This document shows positions 15,755 through 26,529 of a DNA stretch of 64,000 bases, one piece after another. The DNA lies in contig CAVPDR010000001.1 in the NCBI GenBank assembly GCA_963702705.1, forward strand, positions 1 through 64,000. Direction: 5' to 3'. Numbering within the stretch: position 1 is the stretch's first letter; each line of letters begins with the position of its first letter. The notes under the pieces are model-generated. The model was not told the origin of the DNA. It did no database searches and worked only from the letters and a program-made list of their open reading frames with translations. This DNA is from VRUE01 sp963702705. GTDB taxonomy: Bacteria; Actinomycetota; Thermoleophilia; Solirubrobacterales; 70-9. Both the position numbers and the translations under genes were made by a program.

Positions 15755-17194
15755 TTGATCGAGCGGGTTCTCACCGATCCCGACAGCCCGCGCGAGGAAT
15801 GCGGGGTATTTGGCGTATACGGGCCCGGCCACGACGTCGCCCGGCTCGCTTACTTCGCCCTCTATGCGTTGCAGCACCGCGGCCAGGAGTCGGCCGGGAT
15901 CGCCACCTGCGAGGGCGGCCACATCACCACCCTGCGCGACTCGGGGCTCGTCTCCCAGGTCTTCGACGAGGAGAAGCTGCGGGCGCTGGAGGGCGACATG
16001 GCGATCGGCCACACCCGCTACTCGACCACCGGCGGCGGTTCCTGGGAGAACGCGCAGCCGGTCTGGCGCGACGACGGCCGCGAGCTGGCGCTCGCCCACA
16101 ACGGCAACCTGACCAACGCGGTCGAGCTCTGGGGCGAGCTGAAGGAGAGGGGGATCGCCTTCCGCGGCACCTCGGACTCGGAGATCATCGCGGCGCTTCT
16201 CTCCTCCCACGACGGCAAACTGATCGAGGACGCGGTCGCCGACGTGATGCCGCGGCTGGAGGGCGCCTACTCGACCGTGGTGATGACCAAGCGCGCGATC
16301 GTCGCCTTCCGTGACCCGCACGGGATCCGGCCACTCTCGCTGGGCCGGCTCGACGACCGCTTCGTCGTCGCCTCGGAGAGCTGCGCCTTCGACATCATCG
16401 GCGCCGAGCTGATGCGCGAAGTGCATCCGGGCGAGATGGTCTCGCTGACCGAGCGCGGGCTGGAGACGCGCCAGGTGGTGAAAGCCGAGCGGCCGGCGAT
16501 GTGCGTCTTCGAGCACATCTACTTCTCGCGTCCCGACAGCCGGCTCGAGGGCAAAGTGCTGCAGCAGGTGCGCGGGCGGATGGGCGAGATCCTCTGGCGC
16601 GAGTCGCCGGTCGAGGCCGACCTGGTGATCTCGGTGCCGGACTCGGGCAACCCGGCGGCCGCCGGATTCGCCCGCGCCTCGGGGCTGCCCCGCGACGACG
16701 GCCTGATCAAGAACCGCTACGTGGCGCGGACCTTCATCCAGCCGGGCCAGGAGCTGCGCAAGCACGGCCTGCGTCTCAAGTTCAACCCGCTGCCGGAGAT
16801 CGTTTCCGGCCAGCGCATCGTCGTCGTCGACGACTCGATCGTGCGCGGCAATACGACGCGGCAGATCGTCGGCATGCTGCGCGACGCCGGCGCGCGCGAG
16901 GTGCACCTGCGGATCTCGGCGCCGCCGATCCGCAACCCCTGCCATTACGGAGTCGACATGTCGACCCGCGAGGAGATGATCGCCCACCGGCTCAGCGTGC
17001 AGGAGATCGCCGACGAGCTCGACGCCGACTCGCTCGCCTACCTCTCGCTCGACGGGGTCTACGAGGCGATCGGCACCGCGCCCGAAGACCACTGCGACGC
17101 CTGCTTCAGCGGGCGCTACCCGCTCGGCGATCCGGAAGAGGCCAATGGCAAGTTCGCGCTCAAGGACGTCGCCGTCGTCCCGGCCTCTCGCTAG
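15755..17194 (+). CDS. purF: Amidophosphoribosyltransferase
   Basis: PurF makes phosphoribosylamine from PRPP and glutamine, the committed step of purine synthesis. The TTG at 15755 (MIERVLTDPDSPREE) gives a short propeptide ahead of the nucleophile in ECGVFGVYG. A TTG at 15680 would add 25 unlikely residues, and a GAGGAAAG site lies before 15755. The PRPP loop VVVDDSIVRGNTTRQIV is intact. Cysteines in AMCVFEH, NPCHYGVDM and DHCDACF match the [4Fe-4S] ligands of the B. subtilis-type enzyme. purM, which often follows purF, is not here. Confidence 0.96.
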   Translation: MIERVLTDPDSPREECGVFGVYGPGHDVARLAYFALYALQHRGQESAGIATCEGGHITTLRDSGLVSQVFDEEKLRALEGDMAIGHTRYSTTGGGSWENAQPVWRDDGRELALAHNGNLTNAVELWGELKERGIAFRGTSDSEIIAALLSSHDGKLIEDAVADVMPRLEGAYSTVVMTKRAIVAFRDPHGIRPLSLGRLDDRFVVASESCAFDIIGAELMREVHPGEMVSLTERGLETRQVVKAERPAMCVFEHIYFSRPDSRLEGKVLQQVRGRMGEILWRESPVEADLVISVPDSGNPAAAGFARASGLPRDDGLIKNRYVARTFIQPGQELRKHGLRLKFNPLPEIVSGQRIVVVDDSIVRGNTTRQIVGMLRDAGAREVHLRISAPPIRNPCHYGVDMSTREEMIAHRLSVQEIADELDADSLAYLSLDGVYEAIGTAPEDHCDACFSGRYPLGDPEEANGKFALKDVAVVPASR

Positions 17195-17242
17195 CGCCTC
17201 GACGTTGCACCTCTCCGCCGTGTGGCGGCTGGCGCGCGGCCC

Positions 17243-18205
17243 CTACGGGGTGAGATCTTGGACGATCGCAGCGGCCGGGCGGACCTCGGCGATGCGAGCG
17301 ACGGTCTCACCGGCGTAGAGCGGGCCAGCGTCGAGCAGGTTGGCTGGACCGTCGTCGGTCGGCCCCTGCGGTGAGAGCAGGCGGCTGGATGGACGCTGCG
17401 CCTGGGCAAGACGGGCCTGGATCGACGCCGGCATGTAGCGCGCCCCCGGTGCGCTGAGGCGGTTAAGCATGCGGTTCAGCGCCGGGCCACGCCCCTCACC
17501 GCTCAGCCAGCGCTCGGTTGCGGGGTTGGCGATCACGCGGTGCGGCGCCGGCCAGCCCGCGCCGAACAGCTCGGTGAGGATCGTCTCCTCAGCGGCGAGC
17601 AAGCGGCGCCCGTACTCCGGGTGCGCCCGACTCTCCTCGCTGAGCAGGAACCGGGTGCCCGCCACGGCGGCGACAGCGCCGGCCTCGAGCGCCCGGCCCA
17701 CATCGCTCCGATCGGCGATCCCTCCCGCGAGCAGCACTGGATAGTCGGGTGGCAGCGCGCCCTTCACCCGGGTGAGCAGATCCATCGCTGCGGTCCGCCC
17801 CCGGACATGCCCGCCCGCCTCGACCCCCTGGACGATCACGGCGTCGGCACCGGCGGCATGTGCCGCCTGGGACTCGGCGACGGACCCACACTGGTGCAGC
17901 CAGACGCCCGCGGTGCGACGCTTCGGCGCCCCCCAAAAGGTGACGACGACGTCCGCCGCGGCCGCGGCCTCGAACCAGTCGCGACGCGCAAAGGGCAGCA
18001 GCACGTTGACCGCAACCGGACGGTCGGTGAGCGCGTGCGCGGCGGCAAGCTCGCGCTCGATCGCGGCGGCCCCGTTGACCGCGATCGTCCCCAGCCCACC
18101 AGCCTCGGACACCGCGACCGCCAGCTCATGCCTGCTCAGCCCACCCCCCATCCCGGCCTGCACGACCGGCGTCCCAACTCCAATCCGCCCGAGAAATCCC
18201 ACCAC
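17243..18205 (-). CDS. Nitronate monooxygenase (2-nitropropane dioxygenase family)
   Basis: This is an FMN-dependent TIM-barrel enzyme of 320 residues that oxidises alkyl nitronates; some relatives are enoyl reductases. FMN-site segments are visible: VVQAGMGGGLS at the N-terminus, AVIVQGVEAGGHVRG near residue 130 and LAGGIADRSDVGRAL near 165. The gene converges on purF with a 48-base gap and is divergent from purN. No purine-related role is suggested. Confidence 0.85.
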   Translation of the reverse strand: MVGFLGRIGVGTPVVQAGMGGGLSRHELAVAVSEAGGLGTIAVNGAAAIERELAAAHALTDRPVAVNVLLPFARRDWFEAAAAADVVVTFWGAPKRRTAGVWLHQCGSVAESQAAHAAGADAVIVQGVEAGGHVRGRTAAMDLLTRVKGALPPDYPVLLAGGIADRSDVGRALEAGAVAAVAGTRFLLSEESRAHPEYGRRLLAAEETILTELFGAGWPAPHRVIANPATERWLSGEGRGPALNRMLNRLSAPGARYMPASIQARLAQAQRPSSRLLSPQGPTDDGPANLLDAGPLYAGETVARIAEVRPAAAIVQDLTP

Positions 18206-18233
18206 CCGATCCTAGATCCCACCCACCCACAAC

Positions 18234-18286
18234 CCGAACTGCATCAAATTCCCTGCCTGCCAGATCGGGAATTTGATGCAGTTCGG
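18234..18286. repeat. Perfect 20-bp-arm palindrome upstream of purN
   Basis: Arms at 18234-18253 and 18267-18286 are exact reverse complements around a 13-base loop. The total length, 53 bases, equals that of the palindrome inside purQ, but the sequence differs. The arms are AT-richer than their surroundings (GGGAATTTGATGCAG). It lies between the NMO start and the purN start, so it could be an operator, but its form suits a dispersed palindromic element better. Confidence 0.85.
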
Positions 18287-18321
18287 CGGGTGCTCGGGCG
18301 GCGTTGCGCGAAGATGCCCGC

Positions 18322-18931
18322 GTGAGTGACTTCCGCATAGTCGTCCTGGCCTCGGGCAGCGGGACGAACCTGCAGGCGATCCTCGACACGGTGCACGGCC
18401 GGGAGGGGATCGAGGTGGTCGGGGTCGGCTCCGACAAGCCGGCGGCGCGGGCCCTGGCGCGGGCGCGGCAGGCCGGAGTCGAGAGCGCGACCTTTCCCGC
18501 CGACCGCTTCGCCGACCGCGAAGAGCGCGACGCCGCGATGGCCGACTGGATCGAGTCGCGCGGGGCCGACCTCATCGCGCTCGCCGGCTACATGCAGTTG
18601 CTCAGCGCGCCCTTCGTCGCCCGCTTCGAGAACCGCATCGTCAACGTCCACCCCGCGCTCCTCCCCTCCTTCCCGGGACTCGACGCGATCGGGCAGGCAC
18701 TCGCGGCCGGCGTCGCGGTGACCGGGGTGTCCGTTCACTTCGTTGACGAGGGGGTCGACACGGGCCCGGTGATCGCCCAGCGCGAGGTGCCGGTGCCCGC
18801 GGCTCGCGACCGCGAGGCGCTCGAGGAGGCGATCCACGCCGTCGAGCACGAGCTCTACCCGGAGGCGATCCGCATGATCGCGGCGGGCAGGGTTAGGATC
18901 GAACCGAACGGCCCTCGCGCGGTCGTGAGCG

Positions 18932-18939
<8 letters not shown>
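18322..18939 (+). CDS. purN: Phosphoribosylglycinamide formyltransferase
   Basis: PurN transfers a formyl group from 10-formyl-THF to GAR. I chose the GTG at 18322 (MSDFRIVVLASGSGTNLQAI), which matches the family start; the frame is open six codons further upstream. Motifs: VLASGSGTNLQ for phosphate binding, NVHPALLPSFPG with the catalytic His, and HFVDEGVDTGPVI with the catalytic Asp. The product has 205 residues, normal for the family. It overlaps purH by 8 bp. Confidence 0.95.
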
Positions 18940-20548
<1,609 letters not shown>

Positions 20549-20593
20549 CGGCGAAGTACGGTTGACGGCCGGTAACCGTTCTAAATAGGCTTT

Positions 20594-21070
20594 TTGATCG
20601 TGGTGCCTCGTCGGACCGTTCTTTCGTTGGGAACCGCTTTCGCGGTCACGCTTTCGTCCATTGGGCTCGTGGCTTGCGGCGGAAGCTCGGGGTCAAGCCA
20701 GGAAGAAATCAACCAGGCGCGAAAGGAAGGGGCATCGGAAGCTCGTCAGCAGGGGAAGATCGAAAAGATCGAACACCAGCTCAAGGCCTTGAAGCATGGG
20801 CAGCCAAACGGCACGGCAACAACCTCCGGGAGTTCGGAAGCCAGCTCGAGCGGAGCGGCCTCCTGTGGCGGAGACGTCTCGGTTGGGGAGGCAACCACCT
20901 GCGAATTCGCCCATAATGTCGAGGCCGAATATCGGACTGCGATCGGCAGCGGCAGCGGCACGGTCTACGCGTACAGTCCCACCACCGGACGTACCTACTC
21001 GATGTATTGCACCGCGGGCGAGCCGCATGTCTGTACGGGTGGCAACGAAGCCTCCGTTTACTTTCCGTAG
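20594..21070 (+). CDS. Small lipoprotein of unknown function
   Basis: The 158-residue protein has a lipoprotein signal peptide with lipobox LVACGG near residue 27. A short charged coiled-coil-like stretch follows (QEEINQARKEGASEARQQGK), then a Ser/Gly linker and a small C-terminal domain with several cysteines (CGGDVSVGEATTCEF, MYCTAGEPHVCTGG) that could form disulfides. Start choice among TTG 20594, GTG 20600 and GTG 20603 is open. GC content is lower than in the purine genes. I do not recognise the family. Confidence 0.7.
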   Translation: MIVVPRRTVLSLGTAFAVTLSSIGLVACGGSSGSSQEEINQARKEGASEARQQGKIEKIEHQLKALKHGQPNGTATTSGSSEASSSGAASCGGDVSVGEATTCEFAHNVEAEYRTAIGSGSGTVYAYSPTTGRTYSMYCTAGEPHVCTGGNEASVYFP

Positions 21071-21097
21071 CTTCGATCGCGGCTTCCTCATTCGGTC

Positions 21098-22066
21098 ATG
21101 AATCGATTCGCCTCAGGGGTGGCGGTAGCAGCACTGTGCTGTTCCTCGCCGCCTGCGGCGGGGCAGGAGATTCCGGCCGCACCGTCACCGCGACCAACTC
21201 GGCTCACCGCCAGCGCCTCGATCGTCGGTTGCGACACATGCAACGCGAGCTCGCGGCAGAACGGAAGCGGATTCTGGAGAAGATGCACACTGCACATCGC
21301 CGGGCACATGCGGAAGCCGCGGCGGATGCAACGCCATCGCCATCTGCCGAACGCTCGGTCGGTTCCGCTACAAGCGCATCGAGGGGCGGAAGCCTGCGCG
21401 GAGCCGTCATCGCGATCGACCCTGGCCACAACGGCGGCAACGGCGCTCATCCCGGCGCGATCGACAGGCCGGTGGTCGCCTACGCGGACGGACAGACGAA
21501 GGCCTGTGACACGACCGGGACCGAAACGAACGACGGCCGCCTGACCGAGAGCCTCTTCAACCTCTACGTCGCCGAGGACCTGGCGGCGAAGTTGCGGGCG
21601 CGCGGTGCGCGGGTCGTGATGACGAGGACGACGAACAGCGGCGTCGGGCCGTGCATCGACAAGCGGGCGGCGATCGGCAACCGGGCGCATGCCGATGCGG
21701 CGATCTCGATCCACGCGGACGGGGGCCGAAGCGTCGGGTGACCACGGCTTCGACGTGATCTATCCGGGCAAATCGACGAGCTCGTGCGACCGGTAGTCGC
21801 CGGCCCCTCTCGCCGCCTGGCGGTGAAGGTCCGTGACGCGCTGGCCGGCGGCGGCATCCCGACGGCGAACTACGTCGGCTCGAACGGCCTCGACGCCCGC
21901 GACGACCTCGGCGGCCTCAACCTCTCCACCGTGCCCAAGGTCCTCGCCGAGCTGCGGCAACATGCGCTCGATGTTGAGGCCCAACTGAGAGGCCATCGCG
22001 CCCGGCTCGCCGCGGCTTGGCGGCCGGCATCGAGCAGTTCCGGAGCGCAGCGCATAGAAAACCTCT
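21098..22066 (+). pseudogene. N-acetylmuramoyl-L-alanine amidase (Amidase_3), lipoprotein form, frameshifted
   Basis: Pieces in different frames assemble into one protein: an MNRFASGVAVAAL start, a lipobox region FLAACGG, a charged helix, and the Amidase_3 core. The core has IAIDPGHNGGNGAHPG (zinc His), ESLFNLYVAEDLAAKL, ARGARVVMTRTT, DAAISIHADG and DDLGGLNLSTVPKVLAEL. Frame changes lie near 21140, in a GGGGG run near 21730, near 21785 and around 21960. It would cut the amide bond between muramic acid and L-Ala outside the membrane. It is either decayed or affected by the sequence problem seen further right. Confidence 0.75.
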
Positions 22067-22084
22067 GCGTGCTCGATCCAGACA

Positions 22085-22867
22085 ATGGCGGACCGCTAGT
22101 CTTCGGACAGGCTGGTACCTACGATGTCCCTCGACGATCCGGCGCGAGCCGTTACTTCATACTCGGCACCGTCACAGCAAATGACTGCGAGGTGGGAAAT
22201 CGCCTCTTGCAGCTACGCCGTGAACTGGGATGGCGAGGACTGCAACTCGATAAGGTCTTTCACGCCACCGAGGATCCTCAGCCGGTTCGGGACGCGGTAT
22301 TCGACGCCCTCAGCGAAAGCGATCTTCGGGTAGATGCGACGATTCTCAAGAAGTCCAAAGCTCAACCGCATCTGCAATCGGAAGCGGCCCTCTACAAGAT
22401 TGCCTGGTTTTTGCATTTCAAGCACGTAGCGCCTCAGGTCGCCGCGCGACCCGATCGACTTTTCGTGGCAGCCTCCCGGCTTGGGACCAAGAAGAATCGA
22501 GGGGATTCCACGAAGCGGTCGACGATGTCGCGGTCAGGTGTCCCGCGGTCCATCTCACCGCGTGGCATGGCCGACCGAGAGTGACCCAGGTGGCCGACTC
22601 CTGCACCTGGGCAATTCAGCGGAAAGGGAGTGCGGCGACACGCGCTCGTATGACTTCATCGAGGACAAGATCGAGTCGGAGTTCGATGCGTGGGCGATCG
22701 GGACGAATCACTATACTGACCCGTGCCCGCACAGGCATGAAAAAGGCCCCCGGACAGCTAGCCAAGAGGCAGAGCCCGTGGGCTATTTCGCCGTCCGAGA
22801 GCCAAGTTTGCCTCCGTCAAAGCATAGACAAGCCCCGCGGACGACAAAACGCCGCAACTCCCGATAG
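22085..22867 (+). pseudogene. DUF3800 domain protein, frameshifted
   Basis: A readable stretch SRYFILGTVTANDCEVGN, followed by LDKVFHATEDPQPVRDAVF, KIAWFLHFKHVAP and FVAASRLGTKK, matches DUF3800 proteins as I know them. The continuation lies in two other frames (FHEAVDDVAVRCPAVHL, VTQVADSCTWAIQRK, then YDFIEDKIESEFDAW). The usual N-terminal acidic Asp-Glu-Ser motif cannot be read. DUF3800 genes are common in mobile and defence-rich regions; the function is not established. The true start is not determined. Confidence 0.6.
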
Positions 22868-22941
22868 TGCCCCCGACCGGATTCGAACCGGCGCCGCGCG
22901 GCTTAAAAGGCCGCCGCTCTAACCAGCTGAGCTACAGGGGC
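22868..22941 (-). tRNA. tRNA-Lys (anticodon UUU)
   Basis: On the minus strand the acceptor GCCCCTG pairs with CGGGGGC, the D arm is GCTC...GAGC, the anticodon arm is GCGGC-CTTTTAA-GCCGC with TTT as anticodon, and the T loop is TTCGAAT. All stems pair (one G-T each in acceptor and T stem). CCA is not encoded. This tRNA is intact although it lies beside frameshifted genes. Confidence 0.95.
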
Positions 22942-22979
22942 AGGCGCTCATGGTAGTGGGGCGCCGAGCGGGCTGCGCC

Positions 22980-23973
22980 TCAGGAGAGCTCGGGCAGGCC
23001 CTGCTCGGGCGTCGAGGCCTCGGCGTGGGTGCGGCGCGGGATGCGGCCGGCGCCGGCGCGCGGCGTGGCCGGCCTCGACCGCGCGCGCGCATGCGCCGGG
23101 CCATCGCGCTCCGGGTCCGCGGCGCCGAAGATCGAGCTGGCGAGCAGCACCGCGTCGCAGCCGAGCTCCATCGCCAGCGCCGCGTCGGAGGCGGTGCCGA
23201 TGCCGGCGTCGAGGATCACCGGCACGCCGGCGCGCTCGGCGATGATCGCGATGTTGTAGGGGTTGCGGATGCCGGCGCCGGAGCCGATCGGCGAGCCGAG
23301 CGGCATCACCGCCGCGCAGCCGGCCTCCTCGAGGCGGCGGGCGAGGATCGGGTCGTCGTTGGTGTAGGGGAGGACGGTGAAGCCCTCGGCGACGAGCGTC
23401 TCGGCGGCATCGAGCAGCTCGACCGCGTCGGGGAAGAGCGTGCGGTCGTCGCCGATCACCTCGAGCTTGATCCAGTCGGTCTCGAACGCCTCGCGGGCGA
23501 GCTGGGCGGTGCGGACCGCGTCGCGGGCGGTGTAGCAGCCGGCCGTGTTGGGCAGGGCGAAGAGGCCGAGCCGCTCGATCACGTCGAGCACCGAGCCCGC
23601 GGCGTCGGGGTCGATGCGGCGCAGGGCGACGGTGACGATCTCGGCGCCCGAGGCGACGCAGGGCCTGCTCCATCTGCTCCAGCGAGCGGAAGCCGCCGGT
23701 GCCGGCGATCAGCCGCGAGCTCCAGGCGCGCCCGCCCGAGCTCCCAGCGTCGCTCGCGCGCCGCCCTGGATCGCCGCGAGGACCTCGACCCTGCTGCCCT
23801 CGCGCGAGCGGCGTCGCGTCCCACTCGCCGCGCGCGGCACGACCTCGCCGTCGAGCGGCGACGGCGACGCCGCGCGCGCTCCGCGCTCGGCGCCCGCTCG
23901 CGCGACCGCGTCGGCGAGGCGTCGCGCCCGTCGGCGCAGCTCGCCGGCGCTCGCCGTTCAGCTCGATCCTCAT
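22980..23973 (-). CDS. thiG: Apparent ThiS-ThiG fusion: sulfur carrier plus thiazole synthase (frameshifted)
   Basis: The first part is ThiS: MRIELNGE at the start, GVAVA and EWDATPLA in the middle, and AAIQGG at its C-terminal Gly-Gly. The frame then continues with no stop through roughly ARERRWELG into ThiG: GRAWSSRLIAGTGGF, LGLFALPNTAGCYTARDAV, DWIKLEVIGDD, EGFTVLPYTNDDP and PLGSPIGSGAGIRNP. ThiG makes the thiazole phosphate of thiamine from DXP, dehydroglycine and ThiS thiocarboxylate. Several single-base frame breaks occur (for example near 23660 and after SSIFGAADPER). ThiG's Schiff-base Lys is in the DWIKLEV segment. The ATG overlaps the thiO stop. Confidence 0.85.
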
Positions 23974-25105
23974 CGCCGCGACTCGCCGGATGGCGACTCG
24001 GCGTCCTCCGGCGAGCAGCGCCGGCCACCGCCTCGGCGGTCAGCGGCGCCAGCAGGATGCCGTTGCGGTAGTGGCCGGTGGCGAGGACCAGGCCCTCGAG
24101 CGCGCCCGGGCCGACCAGCGGCAGGTTGTCCGGGGTGCCCGGGCCGCAGCCCGGCGATCGCCTCGACCAGCTCCATCTCGGCGACATCGGGAAGCAGCCG
24201 GTAGGCCTCGCGCAGCAGCTCGTGGACCCCGCCGGCGGTGACCGTCGGTGTCGAAGCCGCGCTCCTCGACCGTCGCGCCGACGATCAGGCGGCCGTCGGC
24301 GCGCGGCACCAGGTAGACGCGCTCGGAGGCGACGATCCGCTCGCACGGCGCCGGCTCGTCCGGCGCGCCGGCGCAGCTCGAGGATCTGGCCCTTGACCGG
24401 GCGGACCGGCGGGCGCGCCTCGCTCGGGCAGCCACGGGCCGCGCCCGACCAGGCGCCGGTGGCGAGGACGACAGCGCGGCGCGCGAGCTCCTCGCCGTCG
24501 GCGGTGCGCACCCCGGCGATCCGCTCGCCCTCGAGCAGCGCGTCGCGCGACCTCGGTGCCGGTCACGCACCTCGACGCCCTCGGCGCTCGAGCGCCGCGA
24601 GCAGCGCCGCGGTCAGCGCGCGCGGGTCGACCGCCGCCTCGTCCGGCGCGTGGACGCCCGCCGCTGAAGGACGGGGTCAGCCCCGGCTCCAGCTCGCGGC
24701 AGCGCGCGCGGCGGCAGCCACTCGGCGCCGAGCCCGAGCGAGCGCTGCAGGTCGTGGACCGCGGCGCAGCTCCGCCGCCTCGTCGCGGTCGAGCGCGACG
24801 TGCAGGGCGCCGCAGCGCACGTAGCCGGTCGTCGATCCCGCGTCGCCGCCTCCAGCTCGGCGACGAAGTCCGGGTAGAGCTCGGCGGCGGCGAGCGTCAT
24901 CTCGAGCAGCTCCGGCTCGCCGAAGGTCGAGCTCGCCGACCGGGGCGAGCATCCCGGCGGCGACGCGGGTCGCCCCGGCCGGCGGCTGCGTCGCGGTCGA
25001 GCACGGCGACCCGGGCGCCGCGCGCGCGCCGCGCGCCAGGCGCAGGAGAGGCCGATCACGCCGCCGCCGACGACCATCGCGTCGAAACTTCGCTTTCTCG
25101 CTCAA
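23970..25105 (-). CDS. thiO: Glycine oxidase ThiO (frameshifted)
   Basis: ThiO oxidises glycine to the imine used by ThiG. The FAD-binding start MVVGGGVIGLSCAW, the strand VRCGALHVALDRDEAAEL, AVVLATGAW and the C-terminal LVLATGHYRNGILLAPLTAEAV are all readable, but in alternating frames with many single-base breaks. I take the TTG at 25105, directly after a GGCGGAGG site that forms the end of the TPP riboswitch; an ATG at 25077 is the alternative. The 3' end overlaps thiS as ATGA, making a thiO-thiSG operon. Confidence 0.85.
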
Positions 25106-25106
25106 C

Positions 25107-25205
25107 TTGCCTCCGCCGGCATTACCCGGATCAGGTCCAGACGGTCGGTGGCCTCGTTGCCACCCTCTCAGCCCTCGCGCCGCCGCCCCGTGGGCTCCCG
25201 TACGA
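25107..25205 (-). promoter_or_regulatory. TPP riboswitch (THI element) ahead of thiO
   Basis: Read on the minus strand, the region carries the conserved cores of the thiamine pyrophosphate aptamer: GGGCTGAGAGGGT, then ACCTGATCCGGGTAATGCCG, followed by GGCGGAGG, which doubles as the ribosome-binding site of thiO. This indicates translational shut-off of thiO-thiSG when TPP is high. The aptamer itself shows no damage. Confidence 0.92.
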
Positions 25206-25294
25206 CCGATGCTACCCCTCTCGCTTCGACGGCCGGCTGTTAAGCACCCATAGCTGGCCTCTAACCAGCGGCGCGTCAGGCGATAATCGACCGC

Positions 25295-25986
25295 ATGAGC
25301 CTGGCCCCGCCCGAGTCGGCCGGCCCGCTGCGCCGCGAGCGGCTGCGCACCGCGCGGCTCTACTTCGTCTGCGAGGCGCGGCCGCGCGGCGAGGACCCCG
25401 AGCCGCTGCTGCGCGCCGCGCTGCGCGGCGGCGTCGACATCGTCCAGCTGCGCGAGAAGTCGCTGCGGCGACGCGAGATCGAGCGCTCGGCGCAGACCTT
25501 CCGCCGCCTCTGCGACACCTACAGCGCGCTCTTCATCGTCAACGACGACCCCGACCTGGCGCGCGCCTGCGACGCCGACGGCGTCCACGTCGGCCAGGAC
25601 GACATGCCGGCTGCGGAGGCGCGCGAGCATCTCGGGCCCGGACGCGATCATCGGCCTCTCGACCCACTCCGAGGAGCAGATCGACGCCGCGGCGGCGAGC
25701 AGCCGGTCGACTACATCAGCGTCGGGCCGATCTGGGAGACGCCGACCAAGGAGGGGCGCCCGGCGGTCGGCCTCGAGCTGGTCTCCCACGCGGCCGGCAA
25801 CGCCGCCCATGCCCTTCTTCGCGATCGGCGGCATCGACCCGGCAACGCCGCCGAGGTCGTCGCGGCCGGAGCGCAGGCGGCTCGGCGTCGTGCGGGCGAT
25901 CCGCGACGCCGAGGACCCGGCGGCCGCCGCCGAAAGCGCTGCGCGGCGCCCTCGCCGCGCCGGGGAGGCGGCGCCGCGGTGGCTGA
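25295..25986 (+). CDS. thiE: Thiamine phosphate synthase (frameshifted)
   Basis: ThiE joins the pyrimidine and thiazole units. The first 115 residues read cleanly: ARLYFVCEARPRG, GGVDIVQLREKSL, FIVNDDPDLARACDADGVHV and GQDDMP. After 25635 the frame shifts several times, but DAIIGLSTHS, VDYISVGPIWETPTKEGR, PFFAIGGID and GVVRAIRDAEDP can all be recovered, ending GRRRRGG. It is transcribed away from the riboswitch-controlled thiO, from its own promoter in the 90-base gap. The stop overlaps the next start. Confidence 0.88.
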
Positions 25987-26486
25987 GCGGGCGCGGAAGC
26001 GCAAGGAGCGGCGGCGCCCGGCCCGACGCCCCGCGAGCGGATGGAGCGCGGCTACGCCCGCGCCGAGGAGCGCAACCGGGAGGCGCGCGAGGCGCTCGAG
26101 CCGCTCGCCGAGGGCGAGCGGCCCCTGGTGGTGACGATCGGCGGCGGTGGTCTCGGCGCTGATCGCGCGTCTCGATCGTCGTCGGCTACCTGGCCGGGGC
26201 CGAGGTCAACGGCGACGAAACCGGAGCTCGCCCAGGTCGCTGGCGCCGGCGCTGCTGATGGGGATCATGGCCTGGGGCATGTGGCGGGCCCGCTACTGGG
26301 CGGTGCTCGGCTTCCAGCTGATCCTCGTCCTGCTGATCTTCAGCGCCGTCTTCGGCCTCGCCGTGCAGGCGGCGAGCGTCGCCCAGGTCGCCGCCACCCT
26401 CGCCCTGCTGGCGGTCTCCGGGACCTTCTTCTACTTCATGGTGAAGGCGATGGCCCGGATCCAGATGCCGACCGCGACCGAGCTGA
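25979..26486 (+). CDS. Small multi-pass membrane protein of unknown function (frameshifted)
   Basis: From the GTG at 25979 a Lys/Arg/Glu-rich cytoplasmic segment (ERARKRKERRRP, RMERGYARAEERNREAREA) is followed by four hydrophobic segments: VVSALIA..., LLMGIMAWGMWRARYWAVLG, FQLILVLLIFSAVFGLAVQA and VAATLALLAVSGTFFYFMV. The end MPTATE then stop requires removal of one extra base. Frames change at least twice. It overlaps thiE slightly and precedes lpdA. No family recognised. Confidence 0.6.
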
Positions 26487-26529
26487 CCTCGGCGCTTTCT
26501 GATAGGCTCAGGCTCTATAGGTCGGATCG

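Noticed and set aside
22735..22810. Hairpin-like GC stretch after the DUF3800 gene as a small RNA
   Set aside because: Pairing is short and imperfect and there is no promoter or terminator to support an RNA.
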